From Leptasterias polaris (taxonomy: Eukaryota; Echinodermata; Asteroidea; Forcipulatida; Asteriidae): a DNA stretch of 64,000 nt. The stretch is from contig JAZGTN010000065.1 of NCBI GenBank assembly GCA_037783415.1, positions 372,001-436,000 on the forward strand, read 5' to 3'. The translations under genes and the position numbers were made by a program. Under the pieces are notes generated by a model. It was not told the DNA's origin. It saw nothing but the letters and a program-made list of their open reading frames with translations, and did not search any database. This document shows positions 33,301 through 41,000 of this stretch, piece after piece; position 1 is the first letter of the stretch; the number at the start of each line of letters is the position of its first letter.

Positions 33301-34422
33301 TTCGCACATTAGTTTTATTGTATATTTATATGGGATTAAAACAATTGAACGGTTCCAAAAACCAAAGATAAAGGTAAAGAAAAGCCAAACAACGCGATAA
33401 ATTATAACACTTCTTCTATTTATTCACCACTATTTGTAGTTGCTATGAGAAAAAAAATATATATATAACAAGGGGAGACCTAAACTTGTTTACAAGTCGT
33501 TAAATGCCTGTCGCGGCTCTTTCGCAACTATCTTGCGAGACTGCTGCTCTGCGCGAGACTACTCTCACATCTCCTTGTTTTTCTTTTGTATTGTTTTGTC
33601 ACTAAAGAAGTGTATTAACATGGAAATAAAACCACTGAGCTCATAGACTCTGTACACACAAGTCCTTGTGGAGAACCCCAGCGCAGTCTTCACCATTCAT
33701 CTTTGGAGACCAGTGTTCCCTTTTCTGTTTTGTTCTCGGTCTCCATACGGTAGTGAATTTGAAATCAATGACACACACACCCACACATCCATACAAATCC
33801 GGTTTGTGGGGTACTGCTATTGTTGTTCTATTATTCCCTTTTCTGAAGAATTCCCTTGTGGGGCCCAATTGTTCCTTTTGAAATTACCTTGTGGGGTCCA
33901 TTGTTCCATTGTTAAAAGTACCCCATAAGTATGCATGTGGGGGAAGAACACCCATGCTTGTAAATCCCGCTTACCAAGGACTTCTATTTGTTCTCCCATT
34001 GTTTGGACATAGTTTTTTTTTAGCGACGTCCCCATTGGGTTTGTACACGAAAACGAAGCGAGGACGTCCTCGCTCTGTCAAACACCCGGATCCCTTTTGT
34101 TAAAGTCCTCGGTTTGAATGGATAGACACGCTCACACACACACCCTGAGGTCGCAGGTTCAAATCCTTCTCTAGTAACTGTTCTTTGTTCACCCGAACAT
34201 TATCAAAATAATAAAAACTCCTGGTTTGGATTTGCATACACACACAATCCTCCTCCAGCTTCCCCCCAAATCATGTTGACTTTACTCGCCAAACTTAAAG
34301 GTCAAAGTCTTACCTCTTTTTCCTTCCTTGCGTCTTTCTTTCCGCGCCCTCTCTTTTTTGCCAGCCGTTGCCATGCCAACGCAAATTGCAACAACCACAC
34401 AAAATACCAGTAACTTCCTCAT
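15187..34422 (-). CDS. secreted midkine/pleiotrophin-family protein with one N-type and four C-type half-domains
   Basis: Exons: 34314-34422, 18856-19320, 18239-18400, 16644-16784, 15968-16120 and 15187-15320. They sum to 1164 nt, i.e. 387 residues plus TGA, and all five introns are phase 1. Signal peptide residues 1-20; the mature start GKKERARKE resembles pleiotrophin's GKKEKPEKK. A Pro/Thr/Gln-rich linker follows (about 37-93). The N-type half-domain (95-138) has six Cys with C-x7-C-x7-C-x13-C-x8-C-x3-C, almost the vertebrate spacing. Residues 139-191 are basic. Four C-type half-domains follow, each with four Cys, starting at Cys193, Cys247, Cys294 and Cys346. Vertebrate midkine and pleiotrophin have one N and one C half-domain, so this is an expanded form. 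Family members bind heparin-like glycans and act as growth or neurite factors; that role is inferred here. Confidence 0.92.
15640..15785 (-). mobile_element. SINE fragment (tRNA-Leu-like head), inverted
   Basis: The reverse complement holds AACCGCTCTA (box A side), CAGAAACACCAGAGCTGGAG and GACTCGAACCC (box B side), followed by TTGCTCAAGGACAAAAGTG. It is the same head as the copy at 6630. In the midkine-like last intron. Confidence 0.7.
15968..16120 (-). CDS. midkine-like exon 5 (C-type half-domain 3)
   Basis: The acceptor is TGTGATTCCAG and the donor ACTG|GTAAGA. It encodes ACMYSWGEWSECDEEEQKRL and ends in TRTKPCYGKNGT. Cys spacing is 9-22-9, matching repeat 2. Confidence 0.92.
16165..16580. 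mobile_element. degenerate family A MITE
   Basis: Retains CTCACTTGGTGTATCCC, the hairpin CGCTTCATGCCTGAAGCCTTT and GGGAGTCGTTTCTAACAATG in family A order. The TTAA ends are lost. In the midkine-like intron between exons 4 and 5. Confidence 0.6.
16644..16784 (-). CDS. midkine-like exon 4 (C-type half-domain 2)
   Basis: The acceptor is CTCTTTCAAG and the donor GTAG|GTAAGG. It encodes DCEYILGPWGYCNVTSDMRE and ends in REIHQRCAV. Cys spacing is 9-22-9. NVTS is a potential N-glycosylation site absent from the other repeats. Confidence 0.9.
17023..17410. mobile_element. MITE, outer partner of a nested pair
   Basis: Inverted ends ATAGATGGATTGCAATAGAC and the complement of GCGTATTGCAATCCATCTAT; inward CATCTTTGATG pairs with CATCAAAGATG. 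The element is split by another MITE at 17066-17292. In the midkine-like intron 3. Confidence 0.75.
17066..17292. mobile_element. MITE, family E, copy 1 (inserted in another MITE)
   Basis: Ends AATAGACCCTTCCCATGAAA and TTTCATGGGAAGGGTCTATT. The interior has GTGGCGTGACGCAGACGC-like sequence. A second copy is at 36612-36822. Confidence 0.8.
17675..17800. repeat. poly-C/poly-G bounded repeat, copy 1
   Basis: A ~23-bp C run at 17684-17706 is followed by TGGAATTCTTTGGAGG and a G run. The reverse complement of this module resembles 22560-22665 (TAAAGAATTACTGAGATTCC with a G run). Function unknown. Confidence 0.45.
18239..18400 (-). CDS. midkine-like exon 3 (C-type half-domain 1)
   Basis: The acceptor is TTAATTAAACAG and the donor AACG|GTAGGG. 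It encodes CKYDKKDWTECDEQTSLQMR and ends ...VITKPCDKYQRR. This is the repeat closest to vertebrate CKYQFQAWGECD...ISKPCGK, with Cys spacing 9-20-9. Confidence 0.93.
18856..19320 (-). CDS. midkine-like exon 2 (linker and N-type half-domain)
   Basis: The acceptor is ATGTTTTCAG. The donor GGTA|GTAAGT is near perfect; CTCTG|GTAGTA three bases upstream would also keep phase and change only one or two residues. It encodes the low-complexity linker, the six-Cys module containing CSEWVWGSCEVREGRTCGRG, and a Lys/Arg/Gly-rich tail. A longer open frame of 345 codons overlaps this exon in another frame and is a shadow. Confidence 0.93.
19441..19781. mobile_element. second foldback element with 9-bp target duplication
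   Basis: Inverted arms begin TAGCCTTTTGTCAAGGCC and include GGCCTTTTCCAACTTG/CAAGTTGGAAAAGGCC. AAGGAACAC is duplicated exactly at 19432-19440 and 19782-19790. Long inverted repeats plus a 9-bp duplication fit a Mutator-like element. It sits 121 bp from midkine-like exon 2. Confidence 0.8.
20365..20560. repeat. GTCA-rich repeat, second copy
   Basis: Contains GTGTCAAAATGACAGAGAAA and GTGTCAAACTGACG plus CTTCCTGGTCAGCCTGATAC. It resembles the element at 14495-14760. A G-rich run interrupts it at about 20405-20430. Confidence 0.45.
21137..21470. mobile_element. TTAA-flanked MITE, family B, truncated copy
   Basis: Begins after TTAA (21133-21136) with TTTATACAGGATTAG and ends near AAACATAAACACTGTCTG, the family B motif. 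The right TTAA end is not recognisable. Confidence 0.55.
21594..21752. mobile_element. MITE with GGAGATTCTGTCCCC ends, copy 1
   Basis: Imperfect inverted ends CCGGTGTCATTGGGAAATCT and the complement of GAATCTCCTGCCACACCG, with CGGAGATTCTGTCCCC inside both. It shares AAGAGGGCGCTAYCAGAAGA with a second copy at 44869-45055. Confidence 0.75.
22540..22665. repeat. poly-C/poly-G bounded repeat, copy 2
   Basis: G runs at about 22546-22556 and 22647-22658 enclose CTTCTAAAGAATTACTGAGA. It is related to the reverse complement of 17675-17800. Confidence 0.4.
22700..25018. other. intron sequence, mostly unassigned
   Basis: First intron of the midkine-like gene. I see no exon here. 24120-24600 retains scattered family A words (CAGCTGTTGATAGTATCAAC, a CGATTCATGCATGAATCG hairpin), suggesting an old MITE. 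The rest looks unique and AT-rich. Confidence 0.4.
25019..25540 (+). repeat. satellite-like tandem repeat, ~2.8 units of about 187 bp
   Basis: Units start near 25019, 25209 and 25394. Each contains GACTTAACCAYAGTCGWTCT, GTTTGACTGACTAGCTAGTT and GGAGCACTGCTCTAGTCAAA. CTAG-centred palindromes are frequent. Units 1 and 2 are more alike than unit 3. Confidence 0.85.
25655..26101. mobile_element. TTAA-flanked MITE, family C, abutting a family A copy
   Basis: Contains AATTTCATTTCAAAAAGCAG, TTTTTGAGATATCACCGAAA and the hairpin CGTTTCTGACAGTTACGTTTCTC-like segment of family C. It ends at the TTAA (26102-26105) that also borders family A copy 3. Confidence 0.6.
26106..26473. mobile_element. TTAA-flanked MITE, family A, copy 3
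   Basis: Ends AGGCACTGAACACGTTTTGT and CAAACGTGTTCAGTGCCT, with TTAA at 26102-26105 and 26474-26477. It closely matches copies at 7199, 29628 and 30340. Confidence 0.85.
26847..27200. mobile_element. TTAA-flanked MITE, family B, copy 1
   Basis: Begins AGGTATTATACAGGATTGGC and ends AATAGTGTACAGGGCCT, with TTAA on both sides. The interior has GTGAAAATTTGAGCTCAATT. It is nearly identical to 38968-39322. Confidence 0.85.
27640..27791. mobile_element. MITE with GCCACGCC inverted ends
   Basis: CGATCCATTAAGCCACGCC pairs with GGCGTGGCTTAATGGATCGG; inward TTGACCAATCACAGCCGCGA pairs with TCGCGGTTGTGATTGGTCAA. The arms span almost the whole 152 bp. Confidence 0.8.
29285..29623. mobile_element. TTAA-flanked MITE, family B, copy 3 (divergent)
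   Basis: Starts after TTAA (29281-29284) and ends CAATCCTGTATAATACCT at the TTAA shared with the next element. It keeps GCAGACAGTGTTCATTTTGT and CATGAAATAACAAGCCTGTG. Confidence 0.7.
29628..30002. mobile_element. TTAA-flanked MITE, family A, copy 4
   Basis: Perfect AGGCACTGGACACGTTTTGT and ACGTGTCCAGTGCCT ends with TTAA at 29624-29627 and 30003-30006. The left TTAA is also the right end of a family B element. Confidence 0.85.
30340..30709. mobile_element. TTAA-flanked MITE, family A, copy 5
   Basis: TTAA at 30336-30339 and 30710-30713; ends AGGCACTGAACACGTTTGGT and ACGTGTCCAGTGCCT. Only about 330 bp separate it from copy 4, in the same orientation. Confidence 0.85.
31660..31850. repeat. diverged dispersed repeat (partner at 32745-32905)
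   Basis: Shares AAGATGGTCATGGTRGRAAA and CTTCCCTTGAAATA with 32745-32905, about 1.1 kb away in the same orientation. Probably pieces of one more TTAA-type MITE family. The ends are not resolved. Confidence 0.5.
31949..32125. mobile_element. MITE, family D, copy 1
   Basis: Ends AATAGACCTTATGCA and TGCATAAGGTCTATT; inside GACGTCACC...GGCGTCA and AACAATGGAAACGCGCTGAT. 177 bp. Copies at 43633 and, inverted, 62802. Confidence 0.85.
32180..32440 (+). mobile_element. LINE 3' UTR fragment
   Basis: Contains CCACAAGCCTCGGCTTCTAG and AATGTTTTGGCTATGTACTG, then a (TTGAA)n-like tail, as at 7571-7660. This fits the untranslated 3' end of a CR1/L2-type LINE; no coding part remains. Confidence 0.5.
32745..32905. 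repeat. diverged dispersed repeat (partner at 31660-31850)
   Basis: See the partner. Both copies contain AACTTCCCTTGAAATASTTT and a CTTGAAATGC motif. Confidence 0.5.
34314..34422 (-). CDS. midkine-like exon 1 (signal peptide, basic N-terminus)
   Basis: Encodes MRKLLVFCVVVAICVGMATA, then GKKERARKERRKEGKR. It is a clean signal peptide with predicted cleavage after ATA. The donor is AGAG|GTAAGA, phase 1. The intron that follows is about 15 kb. Confidence 0.9.
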
Positions 34423-34481
34423 AATTTCCTGGGTCGGAGCTCCGTGTATGATTTTGTTTGACTGACGTGGAAGAAGTTGCT

Positions 34482-34490
34482 GCTGATAAC
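34482..34490 (-). promoter_or_regulatory. possible 3' splice site in the midkine-like 5' UTR
   Basis: The minus strand reads TTTCTGATTTGTATTTTGTT then ATCAG|CAGC about 60 bp upstream of the start codon. This suggests that the coding first exon is preceded by an untranslated exon further upstream. Confidence 0.3.
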
Positions 34491-34707
34491 AAAATACAAA
34501 TCAGAAAGAATCATCTTATAAGTTTGTGACTTGCAGATTGCTTCGGACAGATCGACTGATTGAAGTTTGCTTTACTTATTGAGTTAGGATAGGCCACCGG
34601 AGTTTGTTTTCACGTCAGATATTTTACACTTTTGTTGTTCTTCTACTTTCTAGGGGAAACGTTTGGTAATCACTCTTAAAATTAATGGCAATTCAAACTT
34701 GGTTTAA

Positions 34708-35094
34708 AGGTGCTGCATACGTTTGGTAATTGGAGCCTACTGATTGTGTTAATCCTATATAAATGTAGGTACATACAATAAAACTAACCTGTGAAAATTT
34801 CACTTCAAAAGGTGGTCGCGTTTTTGAGATATCACCGAAAAACCGGAGCGAATATTTCCACGCAGGAAGAATACTCCCCATAGGAATACACAGTCTGAGA
34901 AGCGTTTCTGACAGAAACGCTTCTCAGATTCTAATTTTTGGGAATAAAAAGTGATATATTTTTCCATAACCGTAGTACTTCGAAAATAAAAGTTTCTCAA
35001 AATTCATTATATACTACCCAAAGCTGCTGTACTTCTTACCAAATAAGTTTTTTTTGCCATTCATTTTCAGTCATTACCAAACGCGTACTTTTCC
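34708..35094. mobile_element. TTAA-flanked MITE, family C, copy 2
   Basis: TTAA at 34704-34707 and 35095-35098. Begins AGGTGCTGCATACGTTTGGT. It carries the hairpin GAGAAGCGTTTCTGACAGAA/ACGCTTCTCAG and TGAGATATCACCGAAAAACC. It lies about 290 bp upstream of the midkine-like start codon. Confidence 0.75.
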
Positions 35095-35098
35095 TTAA

Positions 35099-35400
35099 AG
35101 TACAGCTGTAGCTTTCAATAGTATAAAGTATATTGAGAAACATTTCACGTCGAAGTAATGTGGTATTTGTAAAAATCTATCAGTTGTTATTCTTCAAAGT
35201 TTGAATCGGAGAAACGTTACTGTCAGAAACGTTTCTCAGATTGTGTATCCATATTTAGGGACTGTTCTTCCTGCGTAGATGAATTCGCTCCAGAATTTCG
35301 GTGACATTTCAAAAACATGACCGCCTCTTGAAAATACACTGTTCACAGATTAGTTTTATTGTAATAAATCTACGTTTATAAAGCATTAAAAAGGTTTCTT
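35099..35400. mobile_element. family C-like MITE, partial, abutting copy 2
   Basis: Starts at the same TTAA where copy 2 ends. Contains GAGAAACGTTACTGTCAGAA and ACGTTTCTCAGATTGTG. The far end is unclear. Confidence 0.5.
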
Positions 35401-36611
35401 ATATTAATAGCGCTCAAATCCACCAGTCATGCAGCGACGCTCATGTACCCAAACAGTATTACCCCTGGTCACTGACCATTTATTTTATTTCATTCCCATA
35501 ATCCATCTCAGCTCCCTAGGGGGTATTCCAGCTCTTTCGGAACCACTCCGGAACCACACCGGAACCAAATAGAGATTACATGAACATCCATCGCCAAACT
35601 TATCGACTTTCAACATGCAAACATCAGTCTCAAAAAACATCACAACTGTCAAACAATAATGCTGTTGTATCTTTTCTCCACGAATCAATTTCCAATATAA
35701 AGTTGCATTTCCCGATAGCTTAAAAAGATCGATCTATGACATGAAACTACGCAGGATTATTATTGTTTAAATAAAAGCCATCTTTGTTCTAGAGTTTGAA
35801 GTGTAATTGAAGTGGACAGCGTAAGGGATGGATTGTTTCCGGACCAGTCTAGCCCGGGGGCTTAACTCGTTAGACGGGGGCGGAACAAGCCCAATTACCT
35901 GAGTCATTTCAGCTGACTTACGTTAGACCTATACCCTTGACCACAGCAACCGTAACCAAGTTCTTAAACTTGGCATAATATCTGCTATGAGCAGAAACCT
36001 GACAACATTTGTGAAGTAAATTAGCTGGGAACCAGTGAAAACCGATGTGAAGACCATCAGTAACCTGTGACGTCACATGTTTCCACCGAGCCTGGATTTC
36101 CTGCAAGCACGTTTTGTACAATCTAATATTTTATGGAGATTGCATCGTCTGTTTTTTATCAGTTTTTGATGTGGAGAAAGGGGGCATATCACAAAACTTG
36201 TGCTGCTGCTGTTGTTGTTGTTTGTTTGTTTTTTGTTTTACTTTTGAATCAATGTGGAAATCATGACTAAAAACGTAACATTTCACATATACAAGTGTAG
36301 TATTTCGCCTGCCAAAAAATGACCTGGATAAAGGGTTTTTGGTATGACTATACATTTTGGCTGGTACCTTTTTCTGCTAAGCAAAAATTGTTTGTTCTTA
36401 CCAAATAAAAATGATTGAAACTATTAATTATTGACCCTCGTTTGGCAATGGTTACACAGCCTATAGCCTACACTTTTTTTAATTTTTTTTATTTTATTTT
36501 TTAAATACTATTTGCAAAGTCTTAATTTCTTTAACATTGTTTTTAAGAGTTTGTTAAAATAATCTACTACAAAATTATCAATCACTTCAGATATGGCTAA
36601 GAACATAATAA
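35401..36611. other. upstream DNA, no gene seen
   Basis: Mixed unique sequence, with a short CTGCTGTTGTTGTTG run near 36208. I found no exon-like or repeat-family structure. Confidence 0.4.
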
Positions 36612-36822
36612 ACACCCTTCCCACGAAGTATGTAAATTGCACATCACGCGTGCGCACTAACATTTTGGTTGGCAGAATGATAGAACATCGCGCCTGTTTG
36701 TATGGGGCCGGGGCTGATGGTGGCGTGACGCAGACGCGTTTGTGCGTCTGCTTAGTGCACATCTCTATGGTGTCTGTACGCATGCGTAAATGTAATTAGC
36801 ATATTTCATGGGAAGGGTCTAT
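36612..36822. mobile_element. MITE, family E, copy 2
   Basis: ACCCTTCCCACGAAGTATG and CATATTTCATGGGAAGGGTC ends. The interior shares GGTGGCGTGACGCAGACGC with the complement of the copy at 17066-17292. Confidence 0.8.
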
Positions 36823-37309
36823 GCAGTTAAAAATTGTGTACTGGATTAAACTGACAAAAGCCCATTAGTTTCATCGTTATTTTTATTATCAAAAGCAGCT
36901 GATCAATGACTGCTTTTGAAAATATAAATAACTTTTCTTCAAAATAAAATAAAACTGCTTTAAGAAACAAAAATAACTGCGTTTGGAAATATTAGTTTAT
37001 TGATTGATTATAAAACTGATATATAAATATTTTTTTATTATTTTGAAAAAAAATGGAAGTTGAATCTTTCAAGCTAGAACAACTCTTCACTTCCTTTTGA
37101 CATAGGCCTAATAGACTTCCCGCCAATGTGGACGAGAAATTGACAGTGTAAAATGCCCAGGGGGTAAAGGTAGCGGGGAAGTGGAAAGGGGGAAAATCTT
37201 ATCGCACGCTGCAGCACTTGCGCTGTTCAACTCATGTTCCAGAGTCGACACAAACGAACCTGGCAATAAGCCCATGAGGGTTTTAACACTATACTAAAGC
37301 ATGATTTAA

Positions 37310-38091
37310 AGGGATGGAATGCGTTTGGTAACCACTCTTGACATTAATGACAGTAAAAACTTATTTGATTTTGGGTTGAACAAGGAAAAATTGACTAGAG
37401 CGGGATTTGAACCAACGACCTCCGGATTGACGTGCCGGCGCTCTACCAACTGAGCTATCTAGCCCTATGATGGCGGTCTCCCTATTTTGTCAATATCCTT
37501 GTTCGGTGGGTGCCAGTCAGAAGCCATTCAACCGTAAACTGCCGTGTAACCAAGGATCACACCCAAGTATACGATACAGCCTGGGAAGCGGCAGCCAGGG
37601 GATCACCATAAGGGGATGCGACTTTTTTTATATCAGATATCAAATAATAAACCACAAGGGAAACAATTTTTCCTTGTTCAACCCAAAATCATTTAAAATT
37701 TACCCAGTCAGTTTCCCTTGTGGTTTATTATTTAAAAACTTATTTGGTTAGAATTACGTATTGGTAAGAAACAGCAGCTTCGATAGTTTAGAAGTATTTT
37801 GGGAAACATTTCACATCGAAGTAATGCGGTTAATGTAAAAAAAATATAAGTTTTATGCCCCCAAATTTGAATCTGAGAAACCTTATACTGTCAGATACGT
37901 TTCTCAGATTATGCATTCCAGTTAGGGATTATTCTTCCTGCGTGTGGACATAACCGCTCTGAATTTTCGGCGATACCTAAAAAAACGTTTACCACTTTTT
38001 GAAATGAATTTTTCACAGGTTACTTTAATTGTATATCTACATTTATATAGGATTAAAACAATCGAACGGTTTCAAAACCAAATGTATCCCT
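37310..38091. mobile_element. TTAA-flanked MITE, family C, copy 1, split by an insertion
   Basis: TTAA at 37306-37309 and 38092-38095; begins AGGGATGGAATGCGTTTGGT and ends in ...ATGTATCCCT. Removing 37368-37732 and one copy of the 14-bp duplication leaves an ordinary ~400-bp family C element. Confidence 0.75.
37368..37732 (-). mobile_element. 365-bp insertion carrying a tRNA-like module, with 14-bp target duplication
   Basis: TAAAAACTTATTTG is repeated at 37354-37367 and 37733-37746. Inside, 37392-37464 is the inverted tRNA-like module (D-arm GCTCAGTTGGTAGAGC, T-loop TTCAAAT). GGTTGAACAAGGAAAAATTG near the left end pairs with CAATTTTTCCTTGTTCAACC near the right. The duplication length fits LINE-mediated SINE insertion. 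Related to 3690-3860. Confidence 0.7.
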
Positions 38092-38095
38092 TTAA

Positions 38096-38425
38096 AGGTA
38101 TTATACAGGATTGGTGAGTAGAGAAAACGTCATTGTTTAATTTTAAACTGAAAGTTTACTGATTATGACGTTCATTCAAAGAACCATTTTTTGTCCCATT
38201 GATTCCTCTGAAACGAAGTCATGTTCAAGAAAACTGTACGTGAAAACCTAAAAAATGCTAAGGCTAATTTCGGTCGTTACAAACAAAACTAAGGACAAGC
38301 TGAAAATTGTGTATGATTGTTTTCTCCTGACTCAGATCACACAACTGAATAAGCCCAAATTTTCACAGGCTTGTTATTTCATGTTTATAAATGGTTGATC
38401 ACAAAAACATGAACACTACTTGCAA
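38096..38425. mobile_element. TTAA-flanked MITE, family B, partial copy
   Basis: Begins AGGTATTATACAGGATTGGT directly at the TTAA that closes the family C element. It ends near GATCACAAAAACATGAACAC without a recognisable right terminus. Confidence 0.65.
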
Positions 38426-38967
38426 CTTTTTTTTAAGTCAACCAAAATGACTACAAACTAAAGACCAAACAAAAAAAGTGCAAGTAAGGAAAAAAGAAGA
38501 GTAGGCAAAGTCCGAATCACCAGCTACGGCTATACGGCTACGGCTCCATTTCAGCGCCATCGTGCATTGAAGTATAGGACGTCCTCAGCAACACCCGTGG
38601 CAACAGTCAAAGCCGTAGCCAGCCACAGCCGCTAATTCGACGAACATATTTCAAACAAATGTCACAATCTTAGAGATCCTTCACTTCAATAAATACAATT
38701 CATTATATACAGGTAGGCCTACGACGAACAGAAAATAATTCACGAATTTGATCTTTTCAGAGCCGTGTCAATCTGCACCTCTTTAAACCGAGTACACCCG
38801 TAACATCGGTTTTCTAATTAATATTCTGTTCAAGTGCAAATCCTTCAAAAATGTGAAGTTTTTACATTCTTCAATTATTTGTAAATGATGTAATCACACT
38901 TGGGAAGCTTCCCTGAAACTGATTCAAGTAAAATATAAATATTTATTACCAAAGAGCTAACCTTTAA

Positions 38968-39322
38968 AGGTATTATACAGGATTGGCAGAGCTGACAAAA
39001 TAATCACAGACAGTGTTCATGTTTTGTGTAATCAACCACATACATGAAATAACAAACCTGTGAAAATTTGAGCTCAATTGGTCATCGAGGTCACGAGAAA
39101 ATAGTGAAAAGAGACCTTATGTGTTTTCTGTTTTTCAAACATGGAGTTTATTATCGCGCACGATAAAAACTATTATTTTACTCATTTCTCAGAAACGATA
39201 GCATTTTAGACAGAAATATTTTAAGGAACCCTTTCTACCATTACTTACTTTAAATCATGTAAGTTATGTGTGAATCTGTGAACATTTGTGTTTTTCGATC
39301 TTACCAATAGTGTACAGGGCCT
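38968..39322. mobile_element. TTAA-flanked MITE, family B, copy 2
   Basis: TTAA at 38964-38967 and 39323-39326; begins AGGTATTATACAGGATTGGC. It differs from the copy at 26847 at only a handful of positions, suggesting recent activity. Confidence 0.85.
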
Positions 39323-39589
39323 TTAAGTAAAACACAATTTGAAAACACATGTTAATATTTCTCAATGGATTGGAAGAACCTTTGGCTGTGAACGTAACCA
39401 CTTTAGAATTCATGTCCCACATTTGGTTATAATTTAAGTACGCCTCAACAAATCTGTATCATGTTAAGACAGGTTCGATGCATGAAAACATCCATGTAGA
39501 GGGCGTTCATAACCCAACTCCGAATGTTTTGAAAGATGAATTCAAGATGAGCGTTATTAGTAATTGTCGATCACGAAGACAGGCAAGTC

Positions 39590-39780
39590 TGCAGGTTGAA
39601 ACGTCAAGACTTATTTAACCTAGAGTTCTAAATCAACACTTATCAAAAACCAATACTTCTCACAAGATCCGAAAACTGGCTGATTGTTTTCTTCCCTTAA
39701 TATCAATTTAGGTAAATGAGCAAACGCAGTTTGTCTTTCATGAAGACAAGCATAGTTTTAGGTCAAAACGTCAAGACTTA

Positions 39781-39814
<34 letters not shown>

Positions 39815-40430
39815 TATTCGGCCATTTCACAAAGAACAATAAAAATACATGTATTTGCAAATAACATTTTAGTAAGAGGAAAAAAATAAAATAAACATGT
39901 TGAACAGAACTACATAGGCATACAGGCTAAATAGCAACTACAGCACTGGTCCTGAATGAAGATGACTGACAGCAAGGTTTGGATACAACAAGGAACATGT
40001 GAAGAATAGAAAAGAGATGATGGTAGATTGGGTAAGGACAGGAAATGGGGTGGGAGAGGGAACAGCAGGGAATTAGGAACAGAGACAACCCATTTCAAGC
40101 TGGCCAGGATTAACAAAAGAGTACTTAAACACTGTGACCCGAAAGTCTGTCAATCCAAACGGTTCAATACATACGGTTCTAAATCAACACTTATTTTAAA
40201 CCAACACTTCACACAAGAATTATAGTTTGAGATCCAAAACCTGGTTGATTGTTTTCTTCCCTTAAAGTTAACCCTAAGCAATCATTGTCTGTCATGAAGA
40301 CAAACGGAGTTTTCAAGTCGAAACGTCAAGATGTATTTAACCAAGGGTTCTAAATTAACACCAACACTTCTCACAAAAACATAGTTTGAGATCCGAAACC
40401 TGGTCGATTGTTTTCTTCAAAATGTCTCAC
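39590..40430. repeat. repeat region with at least three related units and an inserted LINE tail
   Basis: GAAACGTCAAGAYKTATTTA and GGTTCTAAATYAACAC recur near 39600, 40170 and 40320. Between them a (TTA)n run (39781-39813) and a segment with TTATTCGGCCATTTCAC (to about 40110) look like an inserted retroelement 3' end. A similar segment is at 55085. Confidence 0.5.
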
Positions 40431-40794
40431 TTAAGGGTGTACCTTAAAAACACACATGCAATTCCAAATTTATGTAACAATTTTGAAGAGATAGAACACG
40501 AGTACAAAAATGATATTGCCAAATCAGTAGCTAGAGTTGACAGGAAAAGAGTTTCAAAAACTAGGACATAGGCCTACCTGTTATACCAATCGCGTATCAC
40601 TCAAACGCTAAGTCGACACCTGTGTCCTGCGTGAACGTGTTACTCCAGTTACGACGTGTTGAAAAATAACCGATACTTTTTCAAGACGTCCACCCTTCAA
40701 CAATCCAATCCAATATTTGTTGAAGCTGGAATAAAACGAGCCTCAAATGATTTCACCGACCTCTTTTTTTTTTTGCTATCTGAAATTGAAGAGC

Positions 40795-41000
40795 TTTGCA
40801 AATGAGGATGTTATCTTTGGCGATAGTTGATGGCGGATGGAACAAGGGTTGTGGGTTGGTCGCCTGCGGCGATCGGGTGCTGAGCGGTGTTTTTCCAGTT
40901 GGGTACGAGGGAATAGAGCCCCTCGACGTGCCGCATTAAAGACGAACTCAAGAAGAATGGCTTGCACGGAGACTCCGTGTGTTACCCAGGCCAATAAACT
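40795..41000. other. CpG-richer segment, possible distal promoter or untranslated exon
   Basis: Within AT-rich DNA this stretch holds many CG dinucleotides (GGTCGCCTGCGGCGATCGGG, CCCCTCGACGTGCCGC). It lies about 6.4 kb upstream of the midkine-like start codon. No repeat partner was seen in the window. Confidence 0.2.
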
